The translations under genes and the position numbers were made by a program. From NCBI GenBank assembly GCA_013368315.1, contig JAACJM010000029.1:558001-622000 (forward strand): DNA of 64,000 nucleotides, in the 5' to 3' direction. This stretch comes from Tetrapyrgos nigripes. Its lineage: Eukaryota > Basidiomycota > Agaricomycetes > Agaricales > Campanellaceae. Under the pieces are notes generated by a model. The model was given only the letters and a program-made list of their open reading frames with translations, did no database searches and had not been told where the DNA came from. Positions 32,502-43,021 of the stretch are shown in pieces (within the stretch, counting starts at the first letter, position 1; each line of letters begins with the position of its first letter).

Positions 32502-32780
32502 ATGGGCAACAAGACTGCTGGCTGTGGCAAGGGCTATACGAGCATTTCAGGTACTGTAACTACTCACAATACCACTCCTGTATACCTGCCCCCTAAAGCA
32601 GGTTCCAATGCCATTTGGACGATTCTCGATGTGATAGAGACATGTAATTTCCTTGTCCCACATGTCCCTGCTTCTGGAGATAGGTGGAAGTTCACTCCAG
32701 CAGCCATTAGGCTGCTCACCGCGCATCTCAATCAGAGGATTATTGCTGGTGGGGAGAAGAAGCCAGCATCTCCAAGGTAA
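32502..32780 (+). pseudogene. Possible Myb/SANT-like Harbinger accessory protein, truncated
   Basis: The 92-codon frame contains GDRWKFTPAAIRLLTAHLNQ followed by a GGEKK stretch. This resembles the first part of the Myb-like DNA-binding protein that partners Harbinger transposases. It stops where sequence antisense to the transposase begins, so the rest of the domain is gone. Similarity is moderate and based on pattern only; it could be a chance frame. Confidence 0.4.
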
Positions 32781-33607
32781 TAGCAACCTTCTGGAATTGG
32801 AAAATCTGATGTATGAGCATTGGAGTAAAGGAATGCATCATTGACTGACCCTTCCCAACCAGTCAGGACATAGAGGAATCGAAGGGAGAATGAACAAGCG
32901 GCAAGGATGTTCTGCGAGACAAAACCCTTGTGGTTCCTGGAATTTGGTCAATCCTTGGCAGAAGGATTTGCAGCAACATGAGAACCATCCAATCCTCCAA
33001 TACAGCCTGAGAAAAAAGGCCAGAATTTGGGATTCTCCTAGAGATAAGGAGCAGGGGGATCGTCCTTGGATGGGAGCCTGACGTAGCGATTGTAGAATTC
33101 CGGACTGGAAATGATTCGAACCATGTTCTTGAAATACCTGTACTTTTGTAGTCAATTAACAAGGAATTTATGTAGTAATGAAGAATATCACCTGGCTATG
33201 GTCTCATTTGATCGCTGGAATCTTTCACCAGTATTCCAAACTGCCAATCCAGTGACGCACATATACAGAAAGATCGCGACCTGTTCTTGAACCGTAACTC
33301 CTTTGCTTGAGTCAGTGCAGCCCATTGATCGAAGAGTTATTACCAGAGAAATAAAAACAGGCAAACGGACGCCTAGCTGTGTATAAATGCACATAGGGTG
33401 GCCATGAATGAGTTCATTGACCCAGGCAATACCTGTAAGTGCAGAGGTGTGGTATGGCTCGCTTTCTTCCCTTTCAGGTACGCATAGCGCTGCTCCAAGT
33501 GCTGCAAAATTGACAACACTGGCTGCTGCAGATACCAATTGTGCTAGATTCTTGTATCCAAGGTTGCTGTCAGACATGGGAGCAAAGGAAGAAGGTTTTA
33601 TTATCAC
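32740..33607 (-). pseudogene. PIF/Harbinger (DDE_Tnp_4-type) transposase, truncated
   Basis: The N-terminal exon gives YHTSALTGIAWVNELIHGHP, then a GVRLPVFISLVI block and FLYMCVTGLAVWNTGERFQR, the region typical of basidiomycete Harbinger transposases. A 54-bp intron (33138-33191) is inferred from GTGATATTC...TACAG, after which RYFKNMVRIISSPEFYNRYV follows in frame. The catalytic core has GCIGGLDGSHVAANPSAKD with the first Asp. A TGA at 32948-32950 then stands where an Arg is usual, followed by NHKGFVSQNILAACSF and YYLGDAGFF with the second Asp. The protein then loses similarity, so the C-terminal Glu region is deleted. Confidence 0.82.
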
Positions 33608-33727
33608 TGATTAATCTACAGATAACAAAAAAGGCTAAGAGCCCGTGGCTGTACACTCACATGGGAATTTTATATAAGGGCCATGGCCACTGGCCACGGA
33701 TTTGAGGCCCATCCGAACTGGCTCTAA

Positions 33728-33960
33728 AATATAATGAGGCCACAGAGCTATGTATAACAAATGAGCAAGAAGCACATGTATATGGCTGGAAGGCTGCCAA
33801 GGATTCCAATAGAAGAGAATATCTTGATGTTCTGTATGTGAAACTGTATAAACCAGTAAAAGACATCAAAATCACAGGTCTTCCAGAGAATGTAGTACCT
33901 CTTTCACGTAACAGTGTCCCAAGTGGTGAGACTTACAGTATAACAAGGAGCCAGGTACAG
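33728..33960 (+). pseudogene. Helitron helicase C-terminal tail
   Basis: After the Harbinger element the Helitron frame continues with NEATELCITNEQEAHVYGWK, then LDVLYVKLYKPVKDIKITGL and PENVVPLSRNSVPSGETY, which fits the end of Helitron PIF1-type helicases. It fades into gypsy-related sequence near 33990. Confidence 0.8.
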
Positions 33961-33989
33961 ATCACCATTGGAACATGTATCAAATAAAC

Positions 33990-35089
33990 AAAAGAAACCT
34001 GATGAGGATGGCACTTACGAACTATGCAATGGAAGCTATCGAGGCAAATGGTTTTGTGTACTCAAGAAAGATGGTAGAGTCAGGATTGTGCATAGTCTGG
34101 AACCTCTAAATAAAGTGACAATTCAACATTCTGGCTGATGTTGCCAGAGAATTTATGGATAGAGCTTGCCTGGGAACACTAGATATCTTTGTCGGATATG
34201 ACCACAGATACATAGACAAGTCTTCCAGAGATATGACCTTTCCAAACACCTTTTGGTCTACATAGGGTTGGACTAACTCAGTGCCTATTTTTCATGATGT
34301 TACTTATATTTTGAAGGAAGAAATGCCACAAGTCGCTATTCCGCTAAAAGGACCTGCATTGAGAAATGAAACAGCTGATGGTGGTTATGAGACTATTCCT
34401 GAAAATCCAGGCATACACTTTCAAAATGTGAATACAGAGAATGAAGTATGCTGGCAGCACATTATCAGGAAAGAAGACGTTTCTTTGCAATCCTGAAGCA
34501 ACAATAGTGGGCCATAAGTGTACTTATGAAGTTTGAGAACCTGACAAAAAGACAGTAGAAGTAATTAGGACCTATCTGAACTTAGAAGTTTCCTGGACAC
34601 AGCTGGAATCTTGAGAGTATATATGTGAAGGATTATGCAGAGATCGCTGGAACTTTGTATGATCCTACTAAAAATCTGCCTTGATAGTGGGGTATTATCT
34701 CTTTCAAGAAGATGAACTGGATCCTAAGAAGAAGACTTATCTCTACTTCAGATCTGTGCATCTAAATGATTGGGAAGCACAATTCTCACAGCCAAAGAAG
34801 GAGTTATATGGCCTTAAACTAGTGCTAGAAGACCCTTTCACTAAAAGAAAGAGGAAAGTTATAAAGAAGGCTAAGCAGGGGTCTATGTGACTGAAGCTAT
34901 AATAGCTAATGGTTCGTGTCAACTTGTGTGGAATGTCAAGCCCACCAGTTGAGACTATCTAAAATACTGCCAACCTTAATGCATATGTCATCCTTATTCC
35001 GGAAAATACATGTAGACGTCTCTAAAGTATCTCCTGCCAGCAATAGTTGTAAGAATGTGGTACATGGTCATTGTGCCTTATCAAGATGA
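33990..35089 (+). pseudogene. Ty3/gypsy pol remnant (gypsy-3): RT, RNase H, start of integrase
   Basis: RT fragments are GSYRGKWFCVLKKDGRVRIV followed by HSLEPLNKVTIQHSG. In another frame come ACLGTLDIFVGYDHRYIDKS, with the catalytic Asp position in LDIFVGYD, and GWTNSVPIFHDVTYIL, then ETADGGYETIPENPGIHFQN. RNase H-like pieces (GYYLFQEDELDPKKKTYLYF and FSQPKKELYGLKLVLE) lie at 34690-34850. RKIHVDVSKVSP near 35000 corresponds to the integrase core start. This is a gypsy lineage distinct from gypsy-1 and gypsy-2. Many deletions and stops are present, and no YxDD box is seen. Confidence 0.72.
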
Positions 35090-35371
35090 TGGTCGACATG
35101 AATGTGGATTCCAAGGCCTCTGCACACAACCAGATAACTAGCAATGACTGGGACTCCCAGTGCATTATCAACGCAGTTACACTGCTCTACAGCTGTACTA
35201 ACACTCCTCTTTGGATCTCTCTTGTAGATCCAGCCTGTAGGACGCATTTTTTGGCACCCACCCTTCTCTCCCACTGTTCTTATGTACTTATGTTAAACAC
35301 ATAGCTACTGGATCCACAGAATGTATTTGGGCTTCAGCGTGTTGTGGCTAATCCTCCTTGAGTGATGAGCA
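35090..35371 (-). repeat. R1 repeat copy C, internally deleted
   Basis: It starts TGGTCGACATGAATGTGG and ends AGTGATGAGCA. It matches both ends of the full R1 copies but lacks about 940 bp of the middle, joining near 35159. It interrupts the integrase core of the gypsy-3 remnant. Orientation is set by the TATA motif in copy A. Confidence 0.8.
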
Positions 35372-35758
35372 GCAGAGACTGGAAGATAAGTATGGCATTA
35401 GAGGTATTACTATCTCTGCCTACAATTCTCAAGCTAATGGCATGATTGAATGCACTCACTTTGACATAAGGCAAGCATTAGCTAAAGCAACTGGCAGTGA
35501 CCTATTTAAATGGTTTTGGTTCTTGAAACCAGTTCTGTGGACAGATAGAGTTACACCCAGAAAAGGCTTAGGCTGTTCGCCATGTTTTCGCCAAAGCTTG
35601 AGCTCTATAACCCACCAATTCTTCTGTAGTAAGAATCCTGTCTAGTAGTTTAACTAACCGAGTGGATTTGACAATGTCAAATGGTAGTATAGGTTCTGCT
35701 CCCAACACTATAAAGTATGATTAGGAGAATGAATGAACAGAAAAGAGTGGAACTAAAA
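35372..35758 (+). pseudogene. Gypsy-3 integrase core fragment
   Basis: EDKYGIRGITISAYNSQANG is followed by MIECTHFDIRQALAKATG and WFLKPVLWTDRVTPRKGLGC, the block with the integrase catalytic Glu position (IEC, usually VER). A degenerate continuation runs to the R1 insertion at 35759. Confidence 0.75.
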
Positions 35759-36981
35759 TGCTCGACATGAATGCGGATTCCAAGGGTAGGGAGCATTTTT
35801 GAAGGCCTCTGCTCACAACCAGATAACTAGCAATGACTTGGAGACCACATCTCCAAGTTATTGCTAATGTTCTCCTTTTGCCAAATTGCACTTCATCTTT
35901 GATTTTTTCACTGTTCATTTCCTACTTGTACCATACCCTTCTCCTGTTCAAATAACATTGTTTACATTGCCCCCAAGCCTTCAACAGCGCTGGGGGTCCA
36001 TACACCTCCATATGGTGCATCTACATACATGTTTTCTTAAAAGTTCTAACTCTTTGAGTTGAGACTTTTAGTGTACACTTGTGCATTGCGATCGCTATAC
36101 TTACCCGTTTGACCTGCTACTTCTACAAAGCCTTTCGTACTATCTCCCGTTTCATTTTTGGCCAAATCGGTTAATATCTGCCTTCGCAATGTTCATTTTA
36201 AGTTACAGATCTCTTTTGATCAGTTATCTCCTTTCATGACTTTACTCCATTCTGCTTTCCCTTTCACATACCTTTTATATCGAAGTGTCCAGACCGCATC
36301 TGGTGCATTCTCTCCGCTTCCTGCGCTTCCTGTGATCCAGTCTGTCCTGGTCCAGGCTAGATCTCACCCAGTCATCAGATCTGATAAATCCATCAGCAGG
36401 TGCCACATGTGTGAGCAGAGGCCTGTTGATGGGCGAAGTTTTGATGATCTGATTGCTGCTTGCTTTCTCCCCTCATCTCCTACCTCTTCCCCACAAGAAA
36501 GCAAGTTTGGTGAGGACATCTAGTGCGCTTTTTGGTGGTTTAGACTGTTCTAACCACTGCCACTCCAGTCTGCAGTCACAGTACAGTGCACAGCTCCCTT
36601 GTAGCTCACTCTGTGTACACTGTAGCTGGTAAGCTTCGCTTCTACAGTCTGTTTAAGCGTTGCTAACACTCCTAGAGCGTACAGATATCAGCCAGACACT
36701 TCACTACTCTGTCCTAGTGTGTTTGTGGGTTGGATATCTCGCTCTCAGTGCGTTATCAATGCAGTTACATCGCTCTACAGCTGTACTAACACTCCCCTTT
36801 GGATCTCTCTTGTAGATCCAGCCAGTAGGACGCATTTTTTGGTACCCACCCTCCTCTCCCACTGTTCTTATGTACTTAAGTTAAACACATAGTCAGTACA
36901 TCTGTATTAGCGCTACTCAATCCGCAGAATGTATTTGGGCTTCAGCCTGCGTTGTGGCTAATCCTCCTTGAGTGATGAGCA
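35759..36981 (-). repeat. R1 repeat copy B, full length (about 1.22 kb), LTR-like
   Basis: It begins TGCTCGACATGAATGCGG and ends CTTGAGTGATGAGCA on the plus strand, so the outer TGCTC/GAGCA form a short inverted pair. It aligns end to end with copy A (47294-48505), which lies in the opposite orientation. No matching target duplication was found. It separates two parts of the gypsy-3 integrase. LTR identity is inferred from TG..CA-like ends and a TATA motif. Confidence 0.75.
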
Positions 36982-37110
36982 GCAGAGGTTCAAAAAGAAG
37001 TATAGAAGTGTGATCAAGAATTGGGACTTTAAACTGGGAACACTAGTTCAAGTCTGTAACACTCATATAGAGAAAAAACAAGCCACATATGAGTGGGATT
37101 GCCTCCTAAA
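36982..37110 (+). pseudogene. Gypsy-3 integrase C-terminal fragment
   Basis: FKKKYRSVIKNWDFKLGTLV and QVCNTHIEKK match the C-terminal domain of the same gypsy lineage (a segment usually like DFKPGDLVLVRNTRIEK). Similarity ends near 37110, although the reading frame continues to 37339 with an unrecognised sequence. Confidence 0.65.
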
Positions 37111-37899
37111 GTGTTCATTTAGGTTTTGTGTTCATGGCACTAAGAAGTGGATGGCAGAATTTCTTGATGAAGAGGTCTTTCCAGTTTCTGAAGAGGCAAG
37201 GAAGAAAGCTGCTGCTCTTGTCTTTCTGAAGGGCAACTATCCATCTGGAATGGAGATTATTGATGCTGCCTTTGGCTTTCTTCTTCATATGGTCAGTCTC
37301 CTCAAAGGATTTTCAACTTTGGTTGAACACCTAACATGATCTTTCCCCAATAGCATTTTCTTTTCAAATTCCTACTTGTCCTGACCAAAAGACATCCTGG
37401 TTGTATTCAATTTCTCGTATCCCCAGCCTTCCATTGCCTTATTCAAGAAACTGATTATCACTATCAGTTTATTTGAGACGACAATGCTTTCTTTCATCAA
37501 TGGAAGGAAGCCGGAGGTGTTGAACATTGCAGGTTGCTGATTTGAGCAACAAGTGGACAAATCTTTGGTCCCATGTATCAGGTCATTTCAACACCTTTGA
37601 TCCAGATACGGTGGTTGAGGATTACTTCAGAACAAATGTGATAGATGTTGATGAGGATGTCGTCTAAGATGCTATCTCCAAGATTTCTGCAGTTACCACT
37701 CCCCTCCTTGTTCACCCTCCCATATGTGCTCTGTCTGCCTTTTCATTCCAATTGGATCGTCAACTCGCCCCTTCTCTAATCGAAATCTATCTCTTCACCT
37801 TCACAACCTGGCTCATCACACTTATCTCAAACACCTCAATTCACTTCCACCTGTCCAACGTCCCCTTCTCAGCTCTTCAACAATGATCTCAACATTGTC

Positions 37900-38450
37900 T
37901 TGAGCCCTGGAGGAATTTCAATGGGATTGCTGACCCCTTGTCCCTCTCCAGTACCTCAAGATCCTGTAGAAGAGTCTGAATCCAAAGCTGGAGAAGATAA
38001 AATGGATTCAGGAGGTGAAGGGGGGCTAGGGAACCCTCAGGTGTCCTGGAGTCAATGGGTTTCCATCAGTCTTTGCCCTTCTGAGTTGGTGGGTATGTTT
38101 GGAGTTGACAATGCCAAGTGAGAAAGGAGATGTTGAGGTTGAAATCAACTCATCCTTGAGCCTCCCTTCTCTGGCAACAAACTGTCATGGATGTCATCTG
38201 GGTGATGAATACCATGGCCAAGGAGGAAAAGCTCAAGGAATTGCCTGCAAAAAAGGCATGAGAGCCTTCAACAAGCTCTGCCAAGCCTATCTCCAGGTTT
38301 ACCCAGAGCTGTGCCCAGGAGAAGCCCCCATCTACATCCACAGCAGTCACATCAAAACCCAGATCCACTCACACTAGTCTTTCTGTTTCCTCCTTCAAGT
38401 CTCTGTCGTCGAAATCTACTCACAGTATTGCCTCTAAATAAAGCCTTCCT
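37900..38450 (+). CDS. Hypothetical, Ser/Pro-rich, frame-disrupted
   Basis: The first frame (37900-38121) reads MSPGGISMGLLTPCPSPVPQ and then an acidic stretch. A shifted frame continues with NTMAKEEKLKELPAKKA and, after one stop, a Ser/Thr-rich segment to about 38440. The composition and continuity suggest a once-coding stretch. No domain is recognised and start and end are uncertain. Confidence 0.25.
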
Positions 38451-38706
38451 TTCCCTATCTTTGCATCTATTATGTCTATCACATTGTCATTGTCTCATCA
38501 TATGTATATAAGAACCTAGGCTTCTTTGTACATAGGACTTTTGTAAAAGTCCTGTAAACTGTTTACCCTACTCTCATCTATTCTGTCACACTTTTTCAAA
38601 AGTACTTACATGCTGTCTACAAGCCTTCAAGTATGTCCAAGAGGTAAGTCATCAGCTCTACAGCTCTCCTTCCACATATCTCATACCTTCTACAGTGAGT
38701 TCATCA

Positions 38707-38743
38707 CTTCATTGTCTGTCTGATTCGCAGACAGACAATGAAG
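38707..38743. other. Perfect 16-bp hairpin
   Basis: CTTCATTGTCTGTCTG is followed by the loop ATTCG and the exact complement CAGACAGACAATGAAG. The structure is seen directly. Its role is unknown and it is not associated with a recognised gene. Confidence 0.85.
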
Positions 38744-39411
38744 ATGAGAGAGCATGTCAGTGGCAGAAGCTCATCAAGGAGAAGGAGGAGAAGGAGAAGG
38801 AGCAACCATGTCAGTAGTAGAAGCTCATTAAGGACAAGGAGGTGCAATCCACTCTTCACAGGACGGGCTTGCACTCTCTGGACAAGTGTAGTAGCCCAGT
38901 ATCCTGAACAACTGCTCCAGGAATTGTTGCTCCTGTCAAGACCAAAAAGCATAGTGGACTAGCTTCCTGAACAACTGCTCTAAGAATTGTCCTTCCCTGT
39001 CAAGACCAAGACTAAGACAGGCTCAAAGGCAAGCACAGCTCACCCTGCAAACCTTCCTCCTTCCAAGTCACAGCTCAAGCCCACAACTTCTCCTCCAAAG
39101 AAGAACACCATGTTTCACCCTGCAGGTACTCAAGGTCTCCCAACCACATTCTCATTCAAAACTGTCTAAAGGCAAAGGTTGTTCCAGATTCTGCATGCCC
39201 CTTTCCTGCTGTCTCTCCCTCTAGACCATCACCAGCTGCACCAGTTTTAAATGATCAGCAGTTGGAAATGGATGTACTGGAATCTCCATGTCCCTCTCAC
39301 AATGAAATGGACTTGATAGATGAGGAAAATTTGGCTTGAGGAAAATTGATCAGCGAGGAGAAAGGACGGAGTGAAGAACATTGAGAGCATAACCAGGACA
39401 GATGTGGGACT

Positions 39412-39843
39412 TTGAGGGATTGGTTGAGAAGGAGAAGGGAGGTCCAGATGTCAAGGTATCTAGATGAAGAGAATGAAGAACAAGAAGAGGAGCCTGTACT
39501 GGAGGAGGACACGGCCAGGAAGGACAAGGAAGATGAGGGGCAAGAGCAAGGACAAGGCAAGAGTAGAGATAAGGGACAAGAAAGAATGGAGATGGACAAG
39601 AACAAGGACGGGATGTATAAGAGAGATGAGGGGCAAGAGCAAGAGCAAAATGAGGATAAGGATGAAAGGATGGAGATGGAGAAGGACAAGGCCAGGATAG
39701 ATACAGGCAAAGAGGGTCAAGAGGAAAATGAGGCAGGGGATAAGAGAGAATTGGAGCTTGAGGAGGTTGAGGTCTCTCATAACCACTTGCAGGCAGGTCA
39801 ATGCTGGAACTGCCAACTCACCACTGAGTTATGGATGAAATGA
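39412..39843 (+). CDS. Hypothetical Glu/Lys/Asp-rich protein
   Basis: A 143-codon frame is dominated by short charged repeats (for example DKARIDTGKEGQEENEAGDK and EEQEEEPVLEED) and would form charged, disordered or coiled-coil chains. The purine-rich strand alone could keep such a frame open, so it may not be a gene. Nearby frames at 40302-40565 are also Lys-rich (KKSKRKKNELK). Confidence 0.25.
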   Translation: MRDWLRRRREVQMSRYLDEENEEQEEEPVLEEDTARKDKEDEGQEQGQGKSRDKGQERMEMDKNKDGMYKRDEGQEQEQNEDKDERMEMEKDKARIDTGKEGQEENEAGDKRELELEEVEVSHNHLQAGQCWNCQLTTELWMK

Positions 39844-40301
39844 ACCCTAGTCTCAAGTATTGGTGAGAGCATCTCTCAAAATATCCCATGGACAATGAAT
39901 CATGGATCTGATCCCTCAAAAAGCTTCTCTGGATATTCATCAACATCAGAGACAGGGTTTGGGTTTCAGCCCAAAAATGAAGAGCTGGTATCAGAGCATG
40001 AGGTGCCATGGTTCCAAGCAGCATGGGCTCACGACAGACATACAGTGATCCTCACACCACCTGATGATTGCTCAGACCCAGCATTATTTTTGCCCAGTCA
40101 ATTGGAGGAGATGTGGGACTGGTAGTTTGACATGTCAAATCCTTGGCAGGCTGACAGAACAGCTGGCCTCTTGCACACTTCTGAACAACATGGTGTCTGG
40201 AAGATTGTCTGTGCACTTTTTATTCTCATATTTTCTATCACCAATAATTGCACCAATGAGAACAGCATAGCATCAAATTGAGATGAGCAGACAACAGAGA
40301 T

Positions 40302-40565
40302 ATGGTGACAGATGTCAAGGAGAGACTGTCAACACTTCACCAGGATGGAAAATTCAAGTTCTCCTCATCCAGTTCTGGGAAGAAGTCCAAAAGAAAGAAA
40401 AATGAACTTAAAGCATCCTTCTTGTCTAAACCTACCAGCCTGAAGAAGCAGAAGACTGCAAAGGAACAGCCCTCTTGCCAGACCCACTCCAAGGCAAAGT
40501 TGGAAATGAAAACCACTGGCCAAGGTCAAGCTAGGGTGAGAGCTAAGGCTAAAGGAAGAAAATAG
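40302..40565 (+). CDS. Hypothetical basic protein
   Basis: An 87-codon frame starts MVTDVKERLSTLHQDGKFKF and is rich in Lys and Ser with a terminal ARVRAKAKGRK. The composition recalls a nuclear-targeted basic tail. There is no recognisable family. It could be the last exon of a gene also containing 39412-39843. Confidence 0.2.
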   Translation: MVTDVKERLSTLHQDGKFKFSSSSSGKKSKRKKNELKASFLSKPTSLKKQKTAKEQPSCQTHSKAKLEMKTTGQGQARVRAKAKGRK

Positions 40566-41630
40566 TGTCAAGTCATTTCTTCTGGCTGTCTTGTCAATTT
40601 TCCTGCATGTTTGTGAACAATATCATACTTTTGCTTAAAATGTATATTACTACTACAATTGAATAAAGATAGTAATTGAAGTCTACTAAGTGGCTAGCAG
40701 CTGTTCCAAGTTCATGATTTAAGTTTAAGTGGCAAAGAGGTTAACTGTTTCCCCAGTTATCCAGCTTATAACAGTTGTTTGAAGAAAGTGCAAGTAACTT
40801 TGTAGCAGCATTGACACAACATGACACAACAGACACTCTGTTAATATCTTCTCCATGCTAAGTAATCCTGTTTTGGAAAATGATGAATGTGTCAGCTGAA
40901 ATTCTTACTGTCTGAAGGAGAAGAAGTGAGGCTGAAGCTCTACATAGAGTCATCATTTGGAGCTTGTCTGCATGTTGCAATATCTAACCCTAACCCTAAG
41001 TGTCTGGCCAAGTGCACCTGCTTCTCAACCCCTCTTCAGCACTACCCTAACAGATACCCCACATTGCCTCATCTGTTCCTGGGCCTCTGAGCTAAGGCAT
41101 GATACATTAACCACATCCCTATATGGCAATCCACTTCTCCTCCCTCCTTCTCCTCTTCTAATAGTGAAAAAGATAGTGTTCTTCTAGTCTAAATAGAATG
41201 AACATGTAGAGACAAAGGGAATGGGAAAGTAGCAAGAGAAGTACTACATAACAACTTTAAAACCTATCGACAAGAAAAGATCTGGAGACAAGGAATGACA
41301 CTGACTTACCTGTCTTGCTTAGCAACTGACTGACTTGATGGAGGTGGTTGATAACAAAGAGCAAAGCAGGCACAAAGTAGCCTGCATGCATGATGTGACA
41401 TTAGGCAGGCAAAAAGTAGCTGCTACTTTTGCTCTTTCTAGGTTGACAACAGGCCAGGACATGTGCCAGATTTCCACATTATTCCTTCTTTGACCTCTTC
41501 TGTGTCTGGATCATATCCAGGCCCATACCCCTCAAACCACCCTTTCCATGTCATGCCATCCAACAACATTCCCTGGAGTGTCCTCAAGGCAGTTGCTTAC
41601 CAAAAACTTCTGGAGGATGACAATGAAGAG

Positions 41631-42437
41631 TGATTGACATGAATGCGGATTCCAAGGGTAGGGAGCATTTTTGAAGGCCTCTGCACACAACCAGAAAACT
41701 AGCAATGACTTGAAGACCACATCTCCTCCAAGTTATTGCTAATGTTCTCCTTTTGCCAAATTGCACTTCATCTTTGATTTCTTCACTGTTCATTTCCTAC
41801 TTGTACCATACGCTTCTCCTGTTTGAATAACATTGTTTACATTGCCCCAAGCCTTCAACAGTGCTGGGGGGTCCATACACTCCATATGGTGCATCTACAT
41901 ACATGTTTTCTCAAAAGTTCTAACTCTTTGAGTAGAGACTTTTAGTGTAACTCTTGTGTATTGTGATCGCTATACTTACCCGTTTGACCTGCTACTTCTA
42001 CATGGTATTATCTATCTCCCATTTTCATTTTTGGCCAATCGGTTAATATCTGCCTTCGCAATGTTCACTTTAAGTTACAGATCTCTCTTGATCAGTTATC
42101 TCCTTTCATGACTTTACTCCATTCTGCTTTCCCTTTCCCTGGTCCAGGCTAGATCTCACCTAGTGATCAGATCTGATAAATCCATCAGCAGGTGCCACAT
42201 GTGTGAGCAGAGGCCTGTTGATGGGCGAAGTTTTGATGATCTGATTGCTGCTTGCTTTCTCCCCCCATCTCCTACCTCTACCCCACAAGAAAGCAAGTTT
42301 GGTGAGGACATCTAGTGCGCTTTTTGGTGGTTTAGACTGTTCTAACCACTGCCACTCCAGTCTGCAGTCACAGTACAGTGCACAGCTCCCTTGTAGCTCA
42401 CTCTGTGTACACTGTAGCTGGTAAGCTTCGCTTCTAC
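41631..42437 (-). repeat. R1 segment D, left member of an inverted pair
   Basis: It aligns with R1 copy B from its outer end to the GCTTCGCTTCTAC region, with an internal gap near 42139 where about 65 bp (the TATA-containing part) is missing. Its outer end TGATTGACATGAATGCGG corresponds to the conserved TGNTCGACATG end. Confidence 0.82.
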
Positions 42438-42602
42438 GTCTCTCCTCATCTCTGCAAGACATGGGAGCTACATTGTGCATTTGCTGTCACAGGGCAGAGG
42501 GACTGGGCTGTCAGTCAACTTGCTTCCAAGCACTTCACTAATCCACTTCCCACTCAGCTACTTCAGCTTGTGGTTGAGGACAAGTATGTTGACTTTGACA
42601 CC
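42438..42602 (+). other. 165-bp unique segment between inverted R1 segments
   Basis: It shows no similarity to R1. In one frame it reads SPHLCKTWELHCAFAV and then FTNPLPTQLLQLVVEDKYVD, which looks like a scrap of coding sequence, but no family is recognised. It may be captured host or transposon DNA. Confidence 0.45.
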
Positions 42603-43021
42603 GATTTGGCCAAAGATGAAACGGGAGATGGATAATAACGTACGAAAGGCTGTGCAGAAGTAGCAGGTCAAACGGGTAAGTATAGCGATCGCAATGCACA
42701 AGTGTACACTAAAAGTCTCAACTCAAAGAGTTAGAACTTTTAAGAAAACATGTATGTAGATACACCATATGGAGGTGTATGGGCCCCCAGCACTGTTGAA
42801 GGCTTGGGGGCAATGTAAACAATGTTATTTGAACAGGAGAAGCGTATGGTACAAGTAGGAAATGAACAGTGAAGAAATCAAAGATGAAGTGCAATTTGGC
42901 AAAAGGAGAACATTAGCAATAACTTGGAGATGTGGTCTCCAAGTCATTGCTAGTTATCTGGTTGTGAGCAGAGGCCTTCAAAAATGCTCCCTACTCTTGG
43001 AATCCACATTCATGTCGATTA
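42603..43021 (+). repeat. R1 segment E, right member of an inverted pair
   Basis: Matches the outer 420 bp of R1 in the orientation opposite to D, from GATTTGGCCAAAGATG to CATTCATGTCGATTA. Together D and E place the same R1 end outward on both sides, like a foldback structure of about 1.39 kb. Flanking bases do not form a clear target duplication. Confidence 0.82.

Larger units (their letters stand above)
32312..33724 (-). mobile_element. PIF/Harbinger element, internal-deletion derivative
   Basis: Inverted termini of 129 bp (32312-32440 and 33596-33724) begin GAGCCAGTTCRGATGGGCC and differ at only eight positions. The flanks are TAA at 32309-32311 and 33725-33727, the 3-bp TWA duplication typical of PIF/Harbinger. 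Removing the element with one TAA joins MPVMI to KYNEATELCIT in the Helitron helicase without a frame change. The interior holds a minus-strand transposase and part of an opposing Myb-like ORF. Confidence 0.9.
25120..33960 (+). mobile_element. Helitron remnant, interrupted twice
   Basis: A rolling-circle transposon coding region reads left to right: a basidiomycete-type N-terminal domain, the Helitron-like N/Rep domain with an HUH-type motif, and the C-terminal part of a PIF1-type helicase. It is broken by a foldback element (26519-30070) and a PIF/Harbinger element (32312-33724). The central helicase with its nucleotide-binding motifs is missing. Neither terminus was identified. Confidence 0.85.
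37111..41630. other. Unassigned region with scattered low-complexity frames
   Basis: No known family is recognised. Coding-like composition appears on the plus strand at 37085-37339, 37900-38450, 39412-39843 and 40302-40565. These may be exons of one degenerate or spliced gene, but joins cannot be proven by eye. Short local duplications occur at 38755-38850 and 38900-39010. Confidence 0.4.

Noticed and set aside
40985..41000. CTAACCCTAACCCTAA, like a telomere repeat
   Set aside because: Only about two copies, with no subtelomeric features; most likely chance or a small relic.
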